Source: Corynebacterium yonathiae
GTDB lineage: Bacteria; Actinomycetota; Actinomycetes; Mycobacteriales; Mycobacteriaceae
NCBI RefSeq assembly: GCF_027570195.1
Contig: NZ_JAKMUZ010000003.1
Coordinates: 79,011 to 143,010, forward strand
Length of the DNA: 64,000 nt
Reading direction: 5' to 3'
A model generated the notes under the pieces. That model did no database searches and was not told the origin of the DNA. It saw nothing but the letters and a program-made list of their open reading frames with translations. This document shows, piece by piece, positions 8,835 to 18,683 of this stretch (positions are counted from its first letter, which is position 1; the number at the start of each line of letters is the position of its first letter). The position numbers and the translations under genes were made by a program.

Positions 8835-9307
8835 TAATGTACCGCCTGTACCCCATCAGGTGGGGGCGGGGTCTCGCAGTGTCGCTCCAGACGCAGGCCA
8901 GCAGCGGCCATCGCAAGGCCACCGAGCGCAGAGGCGATGACCCCCACCAGGTCATCGGAGGCAGCCGCGAGGGTGCCGGCGTTGGGGATGACGTAGACGG
9001 CAATGCCGACATAGATACCACCTACTATTGCGCCGGTCCACGCCGAGGCTTTGCCCACCAGCATGAACTGCGTGATGGTCATGGGGTTGAGCTGCGAATT
9101 ATCCAGGCCAATGCCGTGTTCGTCCGCGGTGGCTTGGTCCACCTTCCAGGTCAGCACTAAGCAGATGACGGCCATGAGCCACAACGTGGCTGACACCGTT
9201 ACCGGGATTTGCACCATGGAGCCATAAAACCGCGTGGTGAGGATTGCCGCTGCGGCGGCAAAGAAGACCCCGGTGCCAATGAGGGCACCCAACGAGGTCC
9301 GTTTCAT
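8834..9307 (-). CDS. DUF3180 family membrane protein
   Basis: A 157-aa protein with four predicted membrane segments (about residues 8-25, 31-50, 86-108 and 118-140) and short loops. DUF3180 proteins occupy this exact place directly after folK in corynebacteria and mycobacteria (Rv3605c position). Its ATG overlaps the folK stop by 4 nt, indicating translational coupling. The function is not known; nothing in the sequence suggests an enzyme. Confidence 0.8.
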   Translation of the reverse strand: MKRTSLGALIGTGVFFAAAAAILTTRFYGSMVQIPVTVSATLWLMAVICLVLTWKVDQATADEHGIGLDNSQLNPMTITQFMLVGKASAWTGAIVGGIYVGIAVYVIPNAGTLAAASDDLVGVIASALGGLAMAAAGLRLERHCETPPPPDGVQAVH

Positions 9308-9789
9308 AGCTCCTCCATCATGCCCAGCCGGCGAATATCTGCGCGCTCCTTCGGGTCGAGTGCTGCTACCCGCTTGGCGACGCCCTCCCCACTCAACCTA
9401 GCACCGCCATCGGCCGCCAACCACGGAATCAGTACGAAGGCGCGCTCATGGGCATAAGGATGCGGGACGGTGAGCTCCGAGTCGTCGGAGGTGTATCCCT
9501 CGATATCGACGATATCTACGTCCAGCGTGCGCGGTCCCCAGTGGCGCACGCGCACCCGCTCGGCGGCCTCTTCGAGCTTCTGCCCGCGGCGCAGGAGTTC
9601 TTTGGGTGACTCGTCGACATCCACGATGAGTACGGCGTTGAGGAATTCATCTTGGTCCGTTACTCCCCACGGCGGGGTGGCATAGACCGGCGAGGCGGCG
9701 ACAATGTCGCCGGCGAATTCCTCGAATACCGTACGCAATAGCTCCACGCGGTCATCCATATTGGATCCGATGGACAGCACCGCACGCAT
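9304..9789 (-). CDS. folK: 6-hydroxymethyl-7,8-dihydropterin pyrophosphokinase (HPPK)
   Basis: A 161-aa folate-pathway kinase that transfers pyrophosphate from ATP to hydroxymethyldihydropterin. It starts with the family opening AVLSIGSNMDDRVELLR, and has VYATPPWGVTDQDEFLNAV in the middle and the signature region GPRTLDVDIVDIEG (about residues 85-98) with the metal-binding DxD aspartates, followed by the PHPYAHERAFVLIPW ending. All expected residues appear intact. It overlaps folB by one base, so FolB and FolK would be made from the same message. Confidence 0.96.
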   Translation of the reverse strand: MRAVLSIGSNMDDRVELLRTVFEEFAGDIVAASPVYATPPWGVTDQDEFLNAVLIVDVDESPKELLRRGQKLEEAAERVRVRHWGPRTLDVDIVDIEGYTSDDSELTVPHPYAHERAFVLIPWLAADGGARLSGEGVAKRVAALDPKERADIRRLGMMEEL

Positions 9790-10169
9790 TAGAGCGTCCT
9801 CGCGTGCTTGCGGGAGCGGCGGGCGACCACGGCGACATCGGCAAAAGTGCGCGGAATCGGTGCCTTCGGCTTGTGGAGCGTGACCTCAACGGCGTGCAGG
9901 CCTTCGAAGGTATCCATGACAGTTTCGGCAACCTCGCTGGCCACGGTCTCGATGAGATCGCGGGCGGGGCCCTCGATGATATTTGCGGCGACGTCGGCAA
10001 GCTCGGCGTAATTGATGGTCTTGGTCAGATCATCGGTTGCGGCGGCCTCGGCGAACTCGGACCAGCAGGTGATATCCACGATGAACGGCTGGCCGGTACG
10101 CTTTTCTTCCTCGAAGACGCCGTGGTAGCCAAAGCATTCCAGGCCGGTGAGCTCGATGCGGTCTGCCAT
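9789..10169 (-). CDS. folB: Dihydroneopterin aldolase
   Basis: A 126-aa enzyme that converts dihydroneopterin to hydroxymethyldihydropterin and glycolaldehyde. Recognisable features are IELTGLECFGYHGVFEEEKRTGQ at the N-terminus (with the active-site Tyr/His and Glu), the TINYAELADVAANIIEG substrate-binding stretch, ETVASEVAE, and the catalytic Lys in VTLHKPKAPIP. The length is normal. It lies three bases after folP and overlaps folK, within the folE-folP-folB-folK operon. Confidence 0.96.
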   Translation of the reverse strand: MADRIELTGLECFGYHGVFEEEKRTGQPFIVDITCWSEFAEAAATDDLTKTINYAELADVAANIIEGPARDLIETVASEVAETVMDTFEGLHAVEVTLHKPKAPIPRTFADVAVVARRSRKHARTL

Positions 10170-10172
10170 GAT

Positions 10173-11135
10173 TTACTCCTCAGGGTTGCGCGGTAGGGCG
10201 GTAGATTTCATGGTGCCGTTTCCATCGGCACCATTGTTATAACTGCCACTGGCATTGCCTCCGCCTGTATAGCCCTCGCCGGCGTTCCATGCTGCCGCTA
10301 CATCTACGGCGTCGCGGGAAACGGCGACCTCATGCACGCGCACGCCCCACGCGCCCATTTGGGAAGAAATGGCGGTTACGGCCGCGGTAGCAGGGTCGGC
10401 CAGCAGCGGGCTGGATTCCACGCCACGATCCTCCCGAATGGCGGCGAGGAAGCGCTTTCGCGAAGCACCTACCAGCATGGGGAATTCAGCGTCGAGGAAT
10501 TCCGGCAGCGCCTTGAGCAGCGCCCAGTTATCCTGCGGGGTTTTGGCAAAGCCTAGGCCCGGATCGAGCACAATATTATCGCGGCGCACGCCAGCCTCGA
10601 GCGCGTTATTCGCCAGGCGCTCGAGGGTCTCGTGCACATCGCGCACCACATCACCTCCGTGGTCGGCTTTGCCGGCTGCGGAGCCAAACGCGCCTTCTTG
10701 CAGCGTGCGCCAGTGCATGAGGCACACGGGCACACCGGCCTCGGCCATGGCGCGATACATCTCTGGATCGGCCAAGCCGCCGGAGACATCATTAATCATG
10801 TCTACACCGGCTGTTGCCGCCGCACGCGCTACCGAAGCGCGCATCGTATCCACGGAGGTGCGGATGCCCATCTCACTCAGAGCCTTAATGACGGGAACTA
10901 CGCGGCGCTCCTCGACGTCCGCCTCCACGCGGACCGCACCCGGGCGGGTGGACTCGCCGCCGACGTCGATCATGTCCGCGCCGTGGTTCACAAGCTCGCG
11001 GGCGTGGTTAATGGCGGCATCGAAGTCCAACCACCGGCCGCCATCGGAGAAGGAATCCTCCGTGACGTTGACGATGCCCATCACGAGCGTGCGGTTGGCG
11101 ATGCTCAGATCCGAAACCGAAGTTGCCTGCTGCAT
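10173..11135 (-). CDS. folP: Dihydropteroate synthase
   Basis: A 320-aa enzyme that condenses p-aminobenzoate with hydroxymethyldihydropterin pyrophosphate; it is the sulfonamide target. It has the first signature VMGIVNVTEDSFSDGG (about residues 18-33), the second motif DMIDVGGESTRPG (about 55-67), ISSQMGAWGVRVHEVAVSRDA near the end of the barrel, and LDPGLGFAKT. The last 35 or so residues are a glycine/asparagine/serine-rich tail (GGGNASGSYNNGADGNG) beyond the usual barrel, probably disordered. It follows folE with a 38-nt gap. Confidence 0.96.
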   Translation of the reverse strand: MQQATSVSDLSIANRTLVMGIVNVTEDSFSDGGRWLDFDAAINHARELVNHGADMIDVGGESTRPGAVRVEADVEERRVVPVIKALSEMGIRTSVDTMRASVARAAATAGVDMINDVSGGLADPEMYRAMAEAGVPVCLMHWRTLQEGAFGSAAGKADHGGDVVRDVHETLERLANNALEAGVRRDNIVLDPGLGFAKTPQDNWALLKALPEFLDAEFPMLVGASRKRFLAAIREDRGVESSPLLADPATAAVTAISSQMGAWGVRVHEVAVSRDAVDVAAAWNAGEGYTGGGNASGSYNNGADGNGTMKSTALPRNPEE

Positions 11136-11173
11136 GGCGTGCTCCTTATCGCTGGAAGTGGTGAACCGGGGGT

Positions 11174-11767
11174 TTAGCTGCGAATCAGGCTGAGCACCTC
11201 AGCGCGGGAGGCGGCGTTATTTTTGAATCCGCCACGCACCGCGGAGGTAGTCGTCGTCGCGCCGGGCTTGCGGATGCCACGCATGGCCATGCACAAGTGT
11301 TCGCACTCGATGACCACAATGACGGACTGCGCGCCAAGGACCTCCACGAGCGCATCGGCCACCTGCTGGGTCAGGCGCTCTTGCACCTGCGGGCGCTTGG
11401 CGTACATATCTGCCAGGCGGGCGAGCTTGCTCAACCCGGTGACATGGCCGTCCTTACCCGGAATGTAGCCAATATGCGCCACCCCGTAAAAGGGCACCAG
11501 ATGATGCTCGCAGGTGGAATAAATGGGAATATCGCGCACTAGGACCAGTTCTTGGTGATCCTCGGCAAAGGTCTTGTGCAAGACCTCAGTTGGGTCTTCG
11601 TGCAGGCCGGCGAAGACCTCACGGTAGGCGCGGGCCACGCGGGCCGGGGTTTCGCGCAAGCCCTCCCGGTCGGGGTCTTCGCCCACCGCAAGGAGGAGCT
11701 CGCGCACCGCCGCCTCTGCCCGATCCTGGTCGAAGGGGGCGCGGGCGGGAATGTGATTATCAGGCAT
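11174..11767 (-). CDS. folE: GTP cyclohydrolase I
   Basis: A 197-aa enzyme making dihydroneopterin triphosphate, the first step of folate synthesis. The zinc and active-site motif [21 protein letters not shown] (about residues 84-104) and the second zinc Cys in [12 protein letters not shown] are intact, as is GLSKLARL. The length is typical of a homodecameric GCH I subunit. Its start codon overlaps the ftsH stop (TAATG), tying folate synthesis to the ftsH transcript, an arrangement shared with mycobacteria. Confidence 0.97.
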   Translation of the reverse strand: MPDNHIPARAPFDQDRAEAAVRELLLAVGEDPDREGLRETPARVARAYREVFAGLHEDPTEVLHKTFAEDHQELVLVRDIPIYSTCEHHLVPFYGVAHIGYIPGKDGHVTGLSKLARLADMYAKRPQVQERLTQQVADALVEVLGAQSVIVVIECEHLCMAMRGIRKPGATTTTSAVRGGFKNNAASRAEVLSLIRS

Positions 11768-14145
11768 TAGTTTTCTTCTTGCTTGTCGTCCTCGCGCGCA
11801 TAGGGGTTCTTGCGGCGATCCTTCTCATCCCAGCCAGGGGTAAACCACTGGCGGGTCTCAGCCTCAGTATCTCGGTCGGCATCCGGCTTGTGGTGCTTAC
11901 CCCCGCCGGTGGCGGGACGCGCCGTCGGACGCACCGCCGGACGGTCGGCAGCTTCGGCAGCCTGAGCGGACTGGGTGTCACGGGCCGACTGTGTCGGCTG
12001 GTCGGGCTGGGTGGGCTGGCTTGACTTGGTGTCTTTGCTTTCCTTGGTGGGGCGGCTGCCTAGCTCGCGGGCAGTATCCGGATCGACATAATCGCCGGCG
12101 TGCTGGCCAAAGTTGAAGCCCACCTCGCCCTTCGGCTCTTCGCCGGCGAGGCGACGCTCGCGGGCAGCCCGGGAGGCATCGAGAAGCGTCATGCGCTTAG
12201 GCAGCTCCTCGCCGCGCTCCTTGGCCAACTCGACCGGCGTCTTCACTGGGGCATAACCAATCTGGCGCGGGAAGCGATCATCTTCACCTGGGAAGACGTC
12301 AAAGGCCTCGCGCGGCTCAATACCATCGAAGATGCGCTCCAGGTCGGGGCGGCGCAGGGTTTCCTTCTCCAGCAGAGCCTCGGCCAGCTTATCCAGGTAG
12401 TAGCGGTTATTGCGCAGGATGTCATAGGCCTGCTCGTGCGCGCGCTCGAGCAGGTAGCGCATCTGCTCATCAATCTTGGAGGCAACTTCATCTGAGTAAT
12501 CGATGGAGCCGCCGCCACCCATCTGGCTGAAGGGATCGCCTTGCTCCTTGCCGTACTTCACGGTGCCGAGCTCCGGCGAGAAGCCGTACTCGGTGAGCAT
12601 GGAACGAGCAATCTTGGTGGCGTTTTCGATATCGGAGGACGCACCGGTAGTCGGCGCGCCAAAGACCAGCTCCTCGGCCGCACGGCCGCCCATGGCAAAA
12701 ACCAAGCGGGAGAAGAGCTCGTCGCGGGTGTACATGCCCTTATCATCTTCCTGCGAGGTCATGGCGTGGCCGCCGGTACGACCGCGGGCCAGAATGGTGA
12801 CCTTGTAGACGCGCTCGATGTCCTTGAGCGCCCACGCAGAAAGGGTGTGTCCACCCTCGTGATAAGCGGTGACCTTCTTCTCGTGCTCGGAGATGATCTT
12901 GCCCTGGCGGCGCGGGCCGCCCACCACGCGGTCGGTAGCCTCTTCCAAGGCGTCATAGGTAATGACGTTGCCGCCGATGCGAGCGGTAAGCAGCGCGGCC
13001 TCGTTGAGTACATTGGCCAGGTCCGCGCCAGACATGCCGGCGGTGCGCTTTGCCAGCTGCGCTACGTCCACCTCTTCTGCCAGCGGCTTATTCTTCGCAT
13101 GCACGCGCAAGATCTGCTCGCGGCCGGCCAGGTCCGGGTTAGTGACCGGGATTTGGCGGTCGAAGCGGCCCGGTCGCAGCAACGCCGGATCAAGGATGTC
13201 CGGGCGGTTGGTAGCGGCGATAAGAATAACGCCCTCGCGGTCACCAAAGCCGTCCATTTCTACTAGGAGCTGGTTAAGCGTCTGTTCGCGCTCATCGTGG
13301 CCGCCGCCGGTGCCGGAACCGCGCTGGCGGCCGACGGCATCAATCTCGTCCACGAAAATGATGCAGGGGCTATTTTCCTTCGCCTGTTTGAATAGGTCGC
13401 GCACGCGGGAGGCGCCTACGCCGACGAACATCTCCACGAAGTCGGAACCGGAGATGGAATAAAAGGGCACACCAGCCTCGCCTGCCACGGCGCGGGCGAG
13501 CAAGGTCTTACCGGTGCCCGGAGGACCATAAAGCAGCACGCCACGCGGGATCTTAGCGCCCAGCTCGTGGTAGCGGGTCGGGTCTTCCAAGAAGTCCTTG
13601 ATCTCCTGCAGCTCGTCCACGGCCTCGTCTGCGCCGGCCACATCCTCAAAGGTATTGGTCGGCATATCCTTGGTCAGTTCCTTGGCCTTGGAACCGCCGA
13701 TACCAAACATGCCGCCGGCACCTTGCTGCATGCGGGACATGAGCCAGAAGAGCACACCGAAGAGAATGATCATCGGCAGCAGCATGCTCAGCATGGAGCC
13801 TAAGAAGGATTCCTGCGTGACATTGGTCTGGTACTTCTCGGCACCGGAATCCTTGACGGCGTTAAAGACCTGCTCGGAGGCGCGAGCCGGGTACTTGGCC
13901 ACGATCTCCTGCACGCCGTCGCGCTCGTCTACCGTGATTTCGTCCTTGAGCTTGATGCGCAGGCGTTGCTCGCGGTCATCGATTTCCACCTCATCGACGT
14001 TTTTGTCTTTGAGCTGGGTCAGCGCAACGGAGGTATCCGCTTGCACGTAACCGCGGGCATCATTGCTAAAGAAGGTGAAGGCATACAGCGCGATAAGGAT
14101 TAAAGCCGCAATCCCGCCGTAGCGAAGAATCTTGTTGTTTTTCAT
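11767..14145 (-). CDS. ftsH: ATP-dependent zinc metalloprotease FtsH
   Basis: A 792-aa membrane-anchored AAA+ protease that degrades unstable membrane and regulatory proteins. Membrane segments lie at about residues 6-26 and 117-136. Walker A is GPPGTGKT (207-214), followed by Walker B IIFVDEID, an SRH region with [11 protein letters not shown], and the zinc site HEGGH within [14 protein letters not shown]. The C-terminal 160-170 residues are a polar, Gln/Thr/Asp-rich disordered tail, longer than in E. coli FtsH (644 aa). It lies 12 nt after hpt and overlaps folE. Confidence 0.97.
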   Translation of the reverse strand: MKNNKILRYGGIAALILIALYAFTFFSNDARGYVQADTSVALTQLKDKNVDEVEIDDREQRLRIKLKDEITVDERDGVQEIVAKYPARASEQVFNAVKDSGAEKYQTNVTQESFLGSMLSMLLPMIILFGVLFWLMSRMQQGAGGMFGIGGSKAKELTKDMPTNTFEDVAGADEAVDELQEIKDFLEDPTRYHELGAKIPRGVLLYGPPGTGKTLLARAVAGEAGVPFYSISGSDFVEMFVGVGASRVRDLFKQAKENSPCIIFVDEIDAVGRQRGSGTGGGHDEREQTLNQLLVEMDGFGDREGVILIAATNRPDILDPALLRPGRFDRQIPVTNPDLAGREQILRVHAKNKPLAEEVDVAQLAKRTAGMSGADLANVLNEAALLTARIGGNVITYDALEEATDRVVGGPRRQGKIISEHEKKVTAYHEGGHTLSAWALKDIERVYKVTILARGRTGGHAMTSQEDDKGMYTRDELFSRLVFAMGGRAAEELVFGAPTTGASSDIENATKIARSMLTEYGFSPELGTVKYGKEQGDPFSQMGGGGSIDYSDEVASKIDEQMRYLLERAHEQAYDILRNNRYYLDKLAEALLEKETLRRPDLERIFDGIEPREAFDVFPGEDDRFPRQIGYAPVKTPVELAKERGEELPKRMTLLDASRAARERRLAGEEPKGEVGFNFGQHAGDYVDPDTARELGSRPTKESKDTKSSQPTQPDQPTQSARDTQSAQAAEAADRPAVRPTARPATGGGKHHKPDADRDTEAETRQWFTPGWDEKDRRKNPYAREDDKQEEN

Positions 14146-14157
14146 TACTGCGCGATT

Positions 14158-14745
14158 TTAGTTGGTGGTATAGACATCGGGATGGAGGGTGCCCACGTAA
14201 GGGAGATCGCGGTAGCGTTCCGCATAGTCCAGCCCATAGCCGATAACGAATTCATTCGGGATATCAAACCCCACGTCCAGCAAATCGATTTGGGCCTTGA
14301 CTACTTCCGGCTTGCGCAGCAGGGTAACCACATTCAGCGAAGCGGGGTTTCGCCCCTTTAGGTTCCGGATAAGCCATGACAGGGTGAGGCCGGAATCAAT
14401 GATGTCCTCCACGATGAGCACGTTGCGCCCAGCAATATCGCGGTCCAAATCCTTCAAAATGCGCACCACACCGGATGACGAGGTGGAGGCTCCGTAGGAG
14501 GACACGGCCATAAACTCCAACTCGGAGGGAATGGAAAGCTTGCGCGCAAAGTCTGTAAGGAAGAATGCTGCGCCTTTGAGCACACAGACCAAAAGCAGGT
14601 CTTGCTCAGAGTCGGCATACTTTTTAGAGACCATATCCGCGAGTTCTTGGACGCGGCTTTGTAGTTCCTCTTCGCCAATGAGGATTGCTTCTACATCGTC
14701 ACCGTAGCGGTTTGCGGGAACGGCGAAGTCTTTCTTGTCGTGCAC
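14158..14745 (-). CDS. hpt: Hypoxanthine phosphoribosyltransferase
   Basis: A 195-aa type I phosphoribosyltransferase that salvages hypoxanthine/guanine with PRPP. The PRPP-binding motif is [19 protein letters not shown] (about residues 104-122). The flexible-loop region [11 protein letters not shown] and the C-terminal [25 protein letters not shown], which stacks the purine, are both present. The gene sits between tilS and ftsH with 12-nt gaps on both sides, the widely conserved tilS-hpt-ftsH arrangement, so it is probably co-transcribed. Confidence 0.96.
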   Translation of the reverse strand: MHDKKDFAVPANRYGDDVEAILIGEEELQSRVQELADMVSKKYADSEQDLLLVCVLKGAAFFLTDFARKLSIPSELEFMAVSSYGASTSSSGVVRILKDLDRDIAGRNVLIVEDIIDSGLTLSWLIRNLKGRNPASLNVVTLLRKPEVVKAQIDLLDVGFDIPNEFVIGYGLDYAERYRDLPYVGTLHPDVYTTN

Positions 14746-14757
14746 GTGTGCGCTCCT

Positions 14758-15708
14758 TTAATGACCAGACAATAGTGCCAGTTTGCCACCTATACGGGCT
14801 ACTTCCAACCTCTGCCCCACCTGCTGCGCCGATCGCACGGCCACCGGCCCTTGCCCGTGCCAGTGGGTACACAGCTTAGCGACGTCCCCCACTCCCCTCC
14901 GCGTAACCTCTACTCCCTCGCTGACCAGCCATGCCGCGATCGCTCTCCGCCGCCGCGGTTCCGCCATCGCAGCCAGTGCCGCGCAGTCCGTGGTGGGTGG
15001 GGTGTGCAGGGCGGCGTCGTCAAGCGCGGCGTCGCTTGCCGCTTGCGCCAGCGCTGGCACCGCATCCCCGCCGATGATGTGGCTCAGCTGCGGGATAACC
15101 TCGCGGCGCAGCGCCACCCGGCGGAAATTTGTATCCGCATTCTGTGGGTCCTGCCATACCGAAAGGCCCAGCTCTGCGCAGGCGCCCTCGGTATCGGCGC
15201 GGCGCACGTTCAGCAGCGGCCGCACCACGTGGACGCCCTCCACCTCGCTGCGCTCACTCATGCCGGCCACTCGCCCACGCAGCGCGCCCAGCAGCAGCGT
15301 TTCGGCCTGATCATCGGCCGTGTGCGCCACGGCTACCTCTAGCCCTTCGGCCGCACAGGCGGCGGCTAGGGCCCGATAACGCGCCACCCGCGCGGCCGCC
15401 TCCATCGACTCCGGGCCCGCCCCCGCGCCGGCCTTAACGCTGAGCACCTGCGCCCGCGCACCTAGCTGTCGTGCCTGCTCGGCCGCGCGCTCGGCCTGCG
15501 CCCTCGATCCGTCCTGCAGTCCGTGATCCACACACAGCGCAAGCACGTCATGTCCCTCCGCCACGAGCGCCGCCGTGAGCGCCAGCGAGTCCGCGCCTCC
15601 AGAAAGCCCCACCGCCACGGCGGGGTTGAGGGCTGCAGTGCGCACGCCGCGTCGACAAGCCAAAAAGTGCGGAGAAACCCGCGGCCAGAAGGGCTTTTTA
15701 GAACTCAT
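14758..15708 (-). CDS. tilS: tRNA(Ile)-lysidine synthase
   Basis: A 316-aa enzyme that modifies C34 of the tRNA-Ile CAU anticodon to lysidine. The PP-loop SGGADSLALTAAL lies near residues 37-49, and the ALCVDHGLQ and AHTADDQAETLLLGALRG motifs follow. The start at 15708 ([11 protein letters not shown]) is preferred: upstream extensions read through dacB and have no family similarity. This start lies 11 nt inside the dacB end. It is the short actinobacterial form. It is part of the dacB-tilS-hpt-ftsH series. Confidence 0.94.
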   Translation of the reverse strand: MSSKKPFWPRVSPHFLACRRGVRTAALNPAVAVGLSGGADSLALTAALVAEGHDVLALCVDHGLQDGSRAQAERAAEQARQLGARAQVLSVKAGAGAGPESMEAAARVARYRALAAACAAEGLEVAVAHTADDQAETLLLGALRGRVAGMSERSEVEGVHVVRPLLNVRRADTEGACAELGLSVWQDPQNADTNFRRVALRREVIPQLSHIIGGDAVPALAQAASDAALDDAALHTPPTTDCAALAAMAEPRRRRAIAAWLVSEGVEVTRRGVGDVAKLCTHWHGQGPVAVRSAQQVGQRLEVARIGGKLALLSGH

Positions 15709-16984
15709 GCAGAACAGAAGCCAACGCGTCCTGGGCCTTGCGGGCGGCCAAGATATCGCCGTCATTGACCAGGAAAGCAAAGGCATAAACGCGACCCGAA
15801 TTGCCCTGTGCGGTGCCGGCCAGGGCCGAAACCCCAGTCAGCGTGCCGGTCTTGGCGCGCACATAGCCCCTGGCCGCGGAATCCCCGTAGCGCTCGTACA
15901 AGGTGCCATCACCGCCGGCCACTGGGAGGTAGGAGACCAACGGGCGCTGGCGCGGATCCTCAACCGCCCCATCAATAAGCTGCGCCAAGAGCCCGGCCGT
16001 GAGCCGATTGTCCACCGAGAGCCCGGAATTGTCCTTAATATCCACACCCTCGACATCGAACCCCTGCTCCCGCAGAACCGCGAGCGTAGCCTGCGTGGCA
16101 CCTTCAAAGCTCGCCTCCTTACCGCGGGACACGGCCAACTCGCGCGCAATGGCCTCGGCCATGACATTATCCGAGTGCCGCACCATCTCTCGGGCGCGGT
16201 CCGACAGCGGCGCTGAGTCCACACTCGCTACTTCCTGCGCATTCTCGGCCACGGAGCCCATGCCCACCTTGCCTGCGCCAAGGCGCTCGCCCAGTTGCTT
16301 AGCGACGTCCAAAGCCGGCGTGTGGCTACGCGGCACATCCCCCGTCGTCGCACCCAAGCGCCCGCCGTAGAGCATGGCCGGCTCCATCGGCGCGACGAAG
16401 CCGCCATCCACGTTTTCCGGGTCCCAGCCCGGGGCCTGCAGCTCGCCTTTCCACGCAGAAGTATCAATAAACACACCATCGACGTGATCGATGTTCTGAG
16501 AAATCTGCTCAGCTAAGTCATCGAGCTGTTCGTGCGTCATCCAAACATCGCCCGCAGCCTTGATGACCACGTTCTTCTTATTCGCACCGCGGTAGACCTT
16601 AGTGGTGATTTTCTCGTTCTCATCCAGCGCCAGCGTCGCCGCCGCGGTAGTAAGCACCTTCGTGGACGAGGCCGGGGTCAGCCTCTTATCCGCGCCCCGC
16701 TGCCACACCACGTCCCCGGTCTCGGTATCGATTACCTCACCGCCGAATGTGGCGAGGTCCTTATTCTTAGAGAGCCCATCCAGCTTCGCACGGAGCGCGT
16801 CGAGGTCCGTCTCTCCCGGCTCAGCAGCGCGCAACGGCTCCTCCGGAGCCTGCACCGTCTGTGCTTCTCCGTGTGAGAGATCGCCGTATTCGCGCTGGAG
16901 GGTAACGCCCAGCGCAGCCGTACCTCCGACCGCTGCCGCTACCACGAGCGCAGTCGCTGACCACCAAACATGCTTTGCTTTCAT
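15698..16984 (-). CDS. dacB: D-alanyl-D-alanine carboxypeptidase/endopeptidase (PBP4/DacB family)
   Basis: A 428-aa exported class C penicillin-binding protein acting on peptidoglycan cross-links. The start at 16984 ([21 protein letters not shown]) gives a clean N-terminal signal/anchor segment; longer readings do not. The active-site Ser/Lys motif is [14 protein letters not shown] (SxxK), the second is RHSDNVMAE (SxN) and the third [14 protein letters not shown] (KTG), so all three are intact. No adjacent promoter was clearly identified; the divergent gene is ppa, 82 nt away. Confidence 0.93.
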   Translation of the reverse strand: MKAKHVWWSATALVVAAAVGGTAALGVTLQREYGDLSHGEAQTVQAPEEPLRAAEPGETDLDALRAKLDGLSKNKDLATFGGEVIDTETGDVVWQRGADKRLTPASSTKVLTTAAATLALDENEKITTKVYRGANKKNVVIKAAGDVWMTHEQLDDLAEQISQNIDHVDGVFIDTSAWKGELQAPGWDPENVDGGFVAPMEPAMLYGGRLGATTGDVPRSHTPALDVAKQLGERLGAGKVGMGSVAENAQEVASVDSAPLSDRAREMVRHSDNVMAEAIARELAVSRGKEASFEGATQATLAVLREQGFDVEGVDIKDNSGLSVDNRLTAGLLAQLIDGAVEDPRQRPLVSYLPVAGGDGTLYERYGDSAARGYVRAKTGTLTGVSALAGTAQGNSGRVYAFAFLVNDGDILAARKAQDALASVLHEF

Positions 16985-17066
16985 TGCCTTTAACCCTAGC
17001 GCGAATCCACAACGCGCTAGACTATGGGCAGTAATTGATACCCAATCCCCCATGGAGGACATCGCT

Positions 17067-17540
17067 GTGAGCGTTGAAGTAACCATTGAAATCCCGAAGG
17101 GCTCCCGTAACAAGTACGAGGTTGACCACGAGTCCGGCAAGGTCTACCTCGACCGTTACCTGTTCACCCCGATGGCCTACCCCGCTGACTACGGCTTCAT
17201 CGACCACACCCTGGGCGAAGACGGCGATCCACTCGACGCTCTGGTCATCCTCCCGGAGCCGGTCTTTCCAGGCGTTGTCGTCGAGGCCCGCATCGTCGGT
17301 GTCTTCAAGATGACCGACGAGGCCGGTGGCGATGACAAGCTGCTCGCCGTCATCGATGATCCGCGCTGGGAGCGCTACCAGGACATCAACGATGTGGAGC
17401 AGCACATCAAGGACGAAATCGAGCACTTCTTCGTCCACTACAAGGACCTAGAGCCGAACAAGGAGGTTACCGGCTCCGGCTGGGGCGACAAGGCCGAGGC
17501 AGAGAAAATCCTCGAAGAGGCAAAGGCTCGCTTCAAGTAA
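17067..17540 (+). CDS. ppa: Inorganic pyrophosphatase (family I)
   Basis: A 157-aa soluble enzyme hydrolysing pyrophosphate. Substrate and Mg2+ residues are visible in [15 protein letters not shown], LTxD-type [20 protein letters not shown] (the DxDPxD motif) and [18 protein letters not shown] at 17067 is chosen as the start because it begins [16 protein letters not shown], as in homologues, and has a GGAGGA ribosome-binding site at 17054-17059; the in-frame ATG at 17052 overlaps that site. A strong hairpin terminator follows at 17602-17674. Confidence 0.96.
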   Translation: MSVEVTIEIPKGSRNKYEVDHESGKVYLDRYLFTPMAYPADYGFIDHTLGEDGDPLDALVILPEPVFPGVVVEARIVGVFKMTDEAGGDDKLLAVIDDPRWERYQDINDVEQHIKDEIEHFFVHYKDLEPNKEVTGSGWGDKAEAEKILEEAKARFK

Positions 17541-17601
17541 GCTTTCTGGGCTTGGCGCTGGCACTGGGCTAGGCCTGGGGCGTTTCCTAGGGCGTCTCCC
17601 C

Positions 17602-17674
17602 GGGCGTTTCGATCAAATAGCACCGCGAAAGCGGCGGTTTCCAAAGCCATATTTGATCGAAATGCCCCTTTTTT
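17602..17674 (+). terminator. Long-stem rho-independent terminator after ppa
   Basis: The left arm is GGGCGTTTCGATCAAATA (17602-17619) and the right arm TATTTGATCGAAATGCCC (17649-17666), pairing over 18 positions with one G-U. A run of six Ts follows (17669-17674). Inside the loop is a second small hairpin, CCGC-GAAA-GCGG. The stem is unusually long for a terminator and has a degenerate relative about 110 nt downstream. Confidence 0.85.
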
Positions 17675-17730
17675 ATCCCTTTTCCCGCCCACTCGGCACT
17701 CGTCGCGACATCACCCCGCCCCGCAGTAGA

Positions 17731-17788
17731 ATTCGATCACATAGCAGGCCGAAACCACCGGCCTCGGGGGACTTAAATGATCGAAATG
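17731..17788. repeat. Degenerate second copy of the GATCGAA inverted repeat
   Basis: ATTCGATCACATAGCAGGCCGAAACC (in parts) at 17731-17756 resembles the left half of the ppa terminator hairpin, and TTAAATGATCGAAATG at 17773-17788 resembles the right half. The perfectly paired core is TTCGATCA/TGATCGAA. It has no T-run and lies just upstream of the AbiEi/DUF559-like gene, so it could affect that gene's expression. It may be a diverged duplicate of the terminator or a member of a dispersed repeat family. Confidence 0.6.
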
Positions 17789-17807
17789 AATGCCTAGGGG
17801 TGGGCAC

Positions 17808-18629
17808 ATGAGAATTTTCGCCACGCGCACGGCCGCGCGCCGCGCTACCTGCAATCAAGCCGTGAAGATCTGCCACGGTCTCTACACCGATAGGAAGCCT
17901 TCGCCGCAGGAACTCGCGGAAATCGTCTCCCGCCGTTGGCCCGATTCAGCGCTCGACGGCTACTCGTGCGCCCGTCACTACCTTGGCCACGCTTTAGGAT
18001 TTCCCCTCTATTTTCTGCGCGCGGGAACAATGGCCTCCAGTCCGTACTTTCGCACCCGGCGCGCTCGGCCGAAGGCACTTGGCCAGCTCAACGGCATTAA
18101 CGTATGCAATCCGCTGCAGGCCACAGAGGTAATGGCGGAAGAAGATGCCGTCGCCTTCCTTGAGGCTTACTTCGCCGGCCAGTACGGCGCTTCCCAGATG
18201 GAGGGCCACATGCTCGACTTCCAGCGCTTCCCGCAGCGCACCCGGCGAGTGCTTGAAAGCACAATCCTCGGCGCCGATAGCGTTCCGGAGCGAAGCCTCA
18301 CTCGCGGGCTCCGGCCCCATGTCACTGTCCACAATAACCGGTACATAGGCCCGTACCGGTGGGATTTACTCTTGGAGGAGCACAAGGTGGCTATTGAGGT
18401 CGACGGCTACTCCTACCACCAGGGCGAGAACCGGCAACGCTTCGAAATTGACCGCCAGAAGCTTAACGACGCCGTCCAAAGGGGCTACAAGCCCCTCCAC
18501 TTCACCGCTGCCACAATCGAGCACCACCTCGACGTAGCCATAAGCCAGGTACTCGCAATAGCTCACGGGAGGGGCGACGTTGTTCCTCCTCCATGGCGGT
18601 GGCACCACTATTGGCGTTTCCAACACTGA
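17808..18629 (+). CDS. AbiEi-like / DUF559 (Vsr-fold nuclease-like) protein
   Basis: A 273-aa protein. The N-terminal part (QAVKICHGLYTDRKPSPQEL and SCARHYLG) resembles the regulator domain of AbiEi-type proteins, where a 'GvY' hairpin is followed by a 'tAA..lG' helix. The C-terminal part (residues about 182-250) has WDLLLEEHKVAIEVDGYSYH followed by R..ID..K, the DUF559/Vsr-like PD-(D/E)xK nuclease pattern with Asp and ExD. ATG at 17808 is preferred for its AGGGG site 7 nt upstream; ATG at 17790 is possible. No partner toxin lies next to it. DNA-binding or nuclease activity is inferred. Confidence 0.7.
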   Translation: MRIFATRTAARRATCNQAVKICHGLYTDRKPSPQELAEIVSRRWPDSALDGYSCARHYLGHALGFPLYFLRAGTMASSPYFRTRRARPKALGQLNGINVCNPLQATEVMAEEDAVAFLEAYFAGQYGASQMEGHMLDFQRFPQRTRRVLESTILGADSVPERSLTRGLRPHVTVHNNRYIGPYRWDLLLEEHKVAIEVDGYSYHQGENRQRFEIDRQKLNDAVQRGYKPLHFTAATIEHHLDVAISQVLAIAHGRGDVVPPPWRWHHYWRFQH

Positions 18630-18683
18630 CGCAGGGGCATCGCTCGGCTGACCCAAATCACGCGAGTTACTAAGGTAAGTGGC

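Noticed and set aside
17052..17066. ATG at 17052 as ppa start
   Set aside because: It overlaps the GGAGGA sequence that is well placed for the GTG at 17067, and homologues start at the GTG position.
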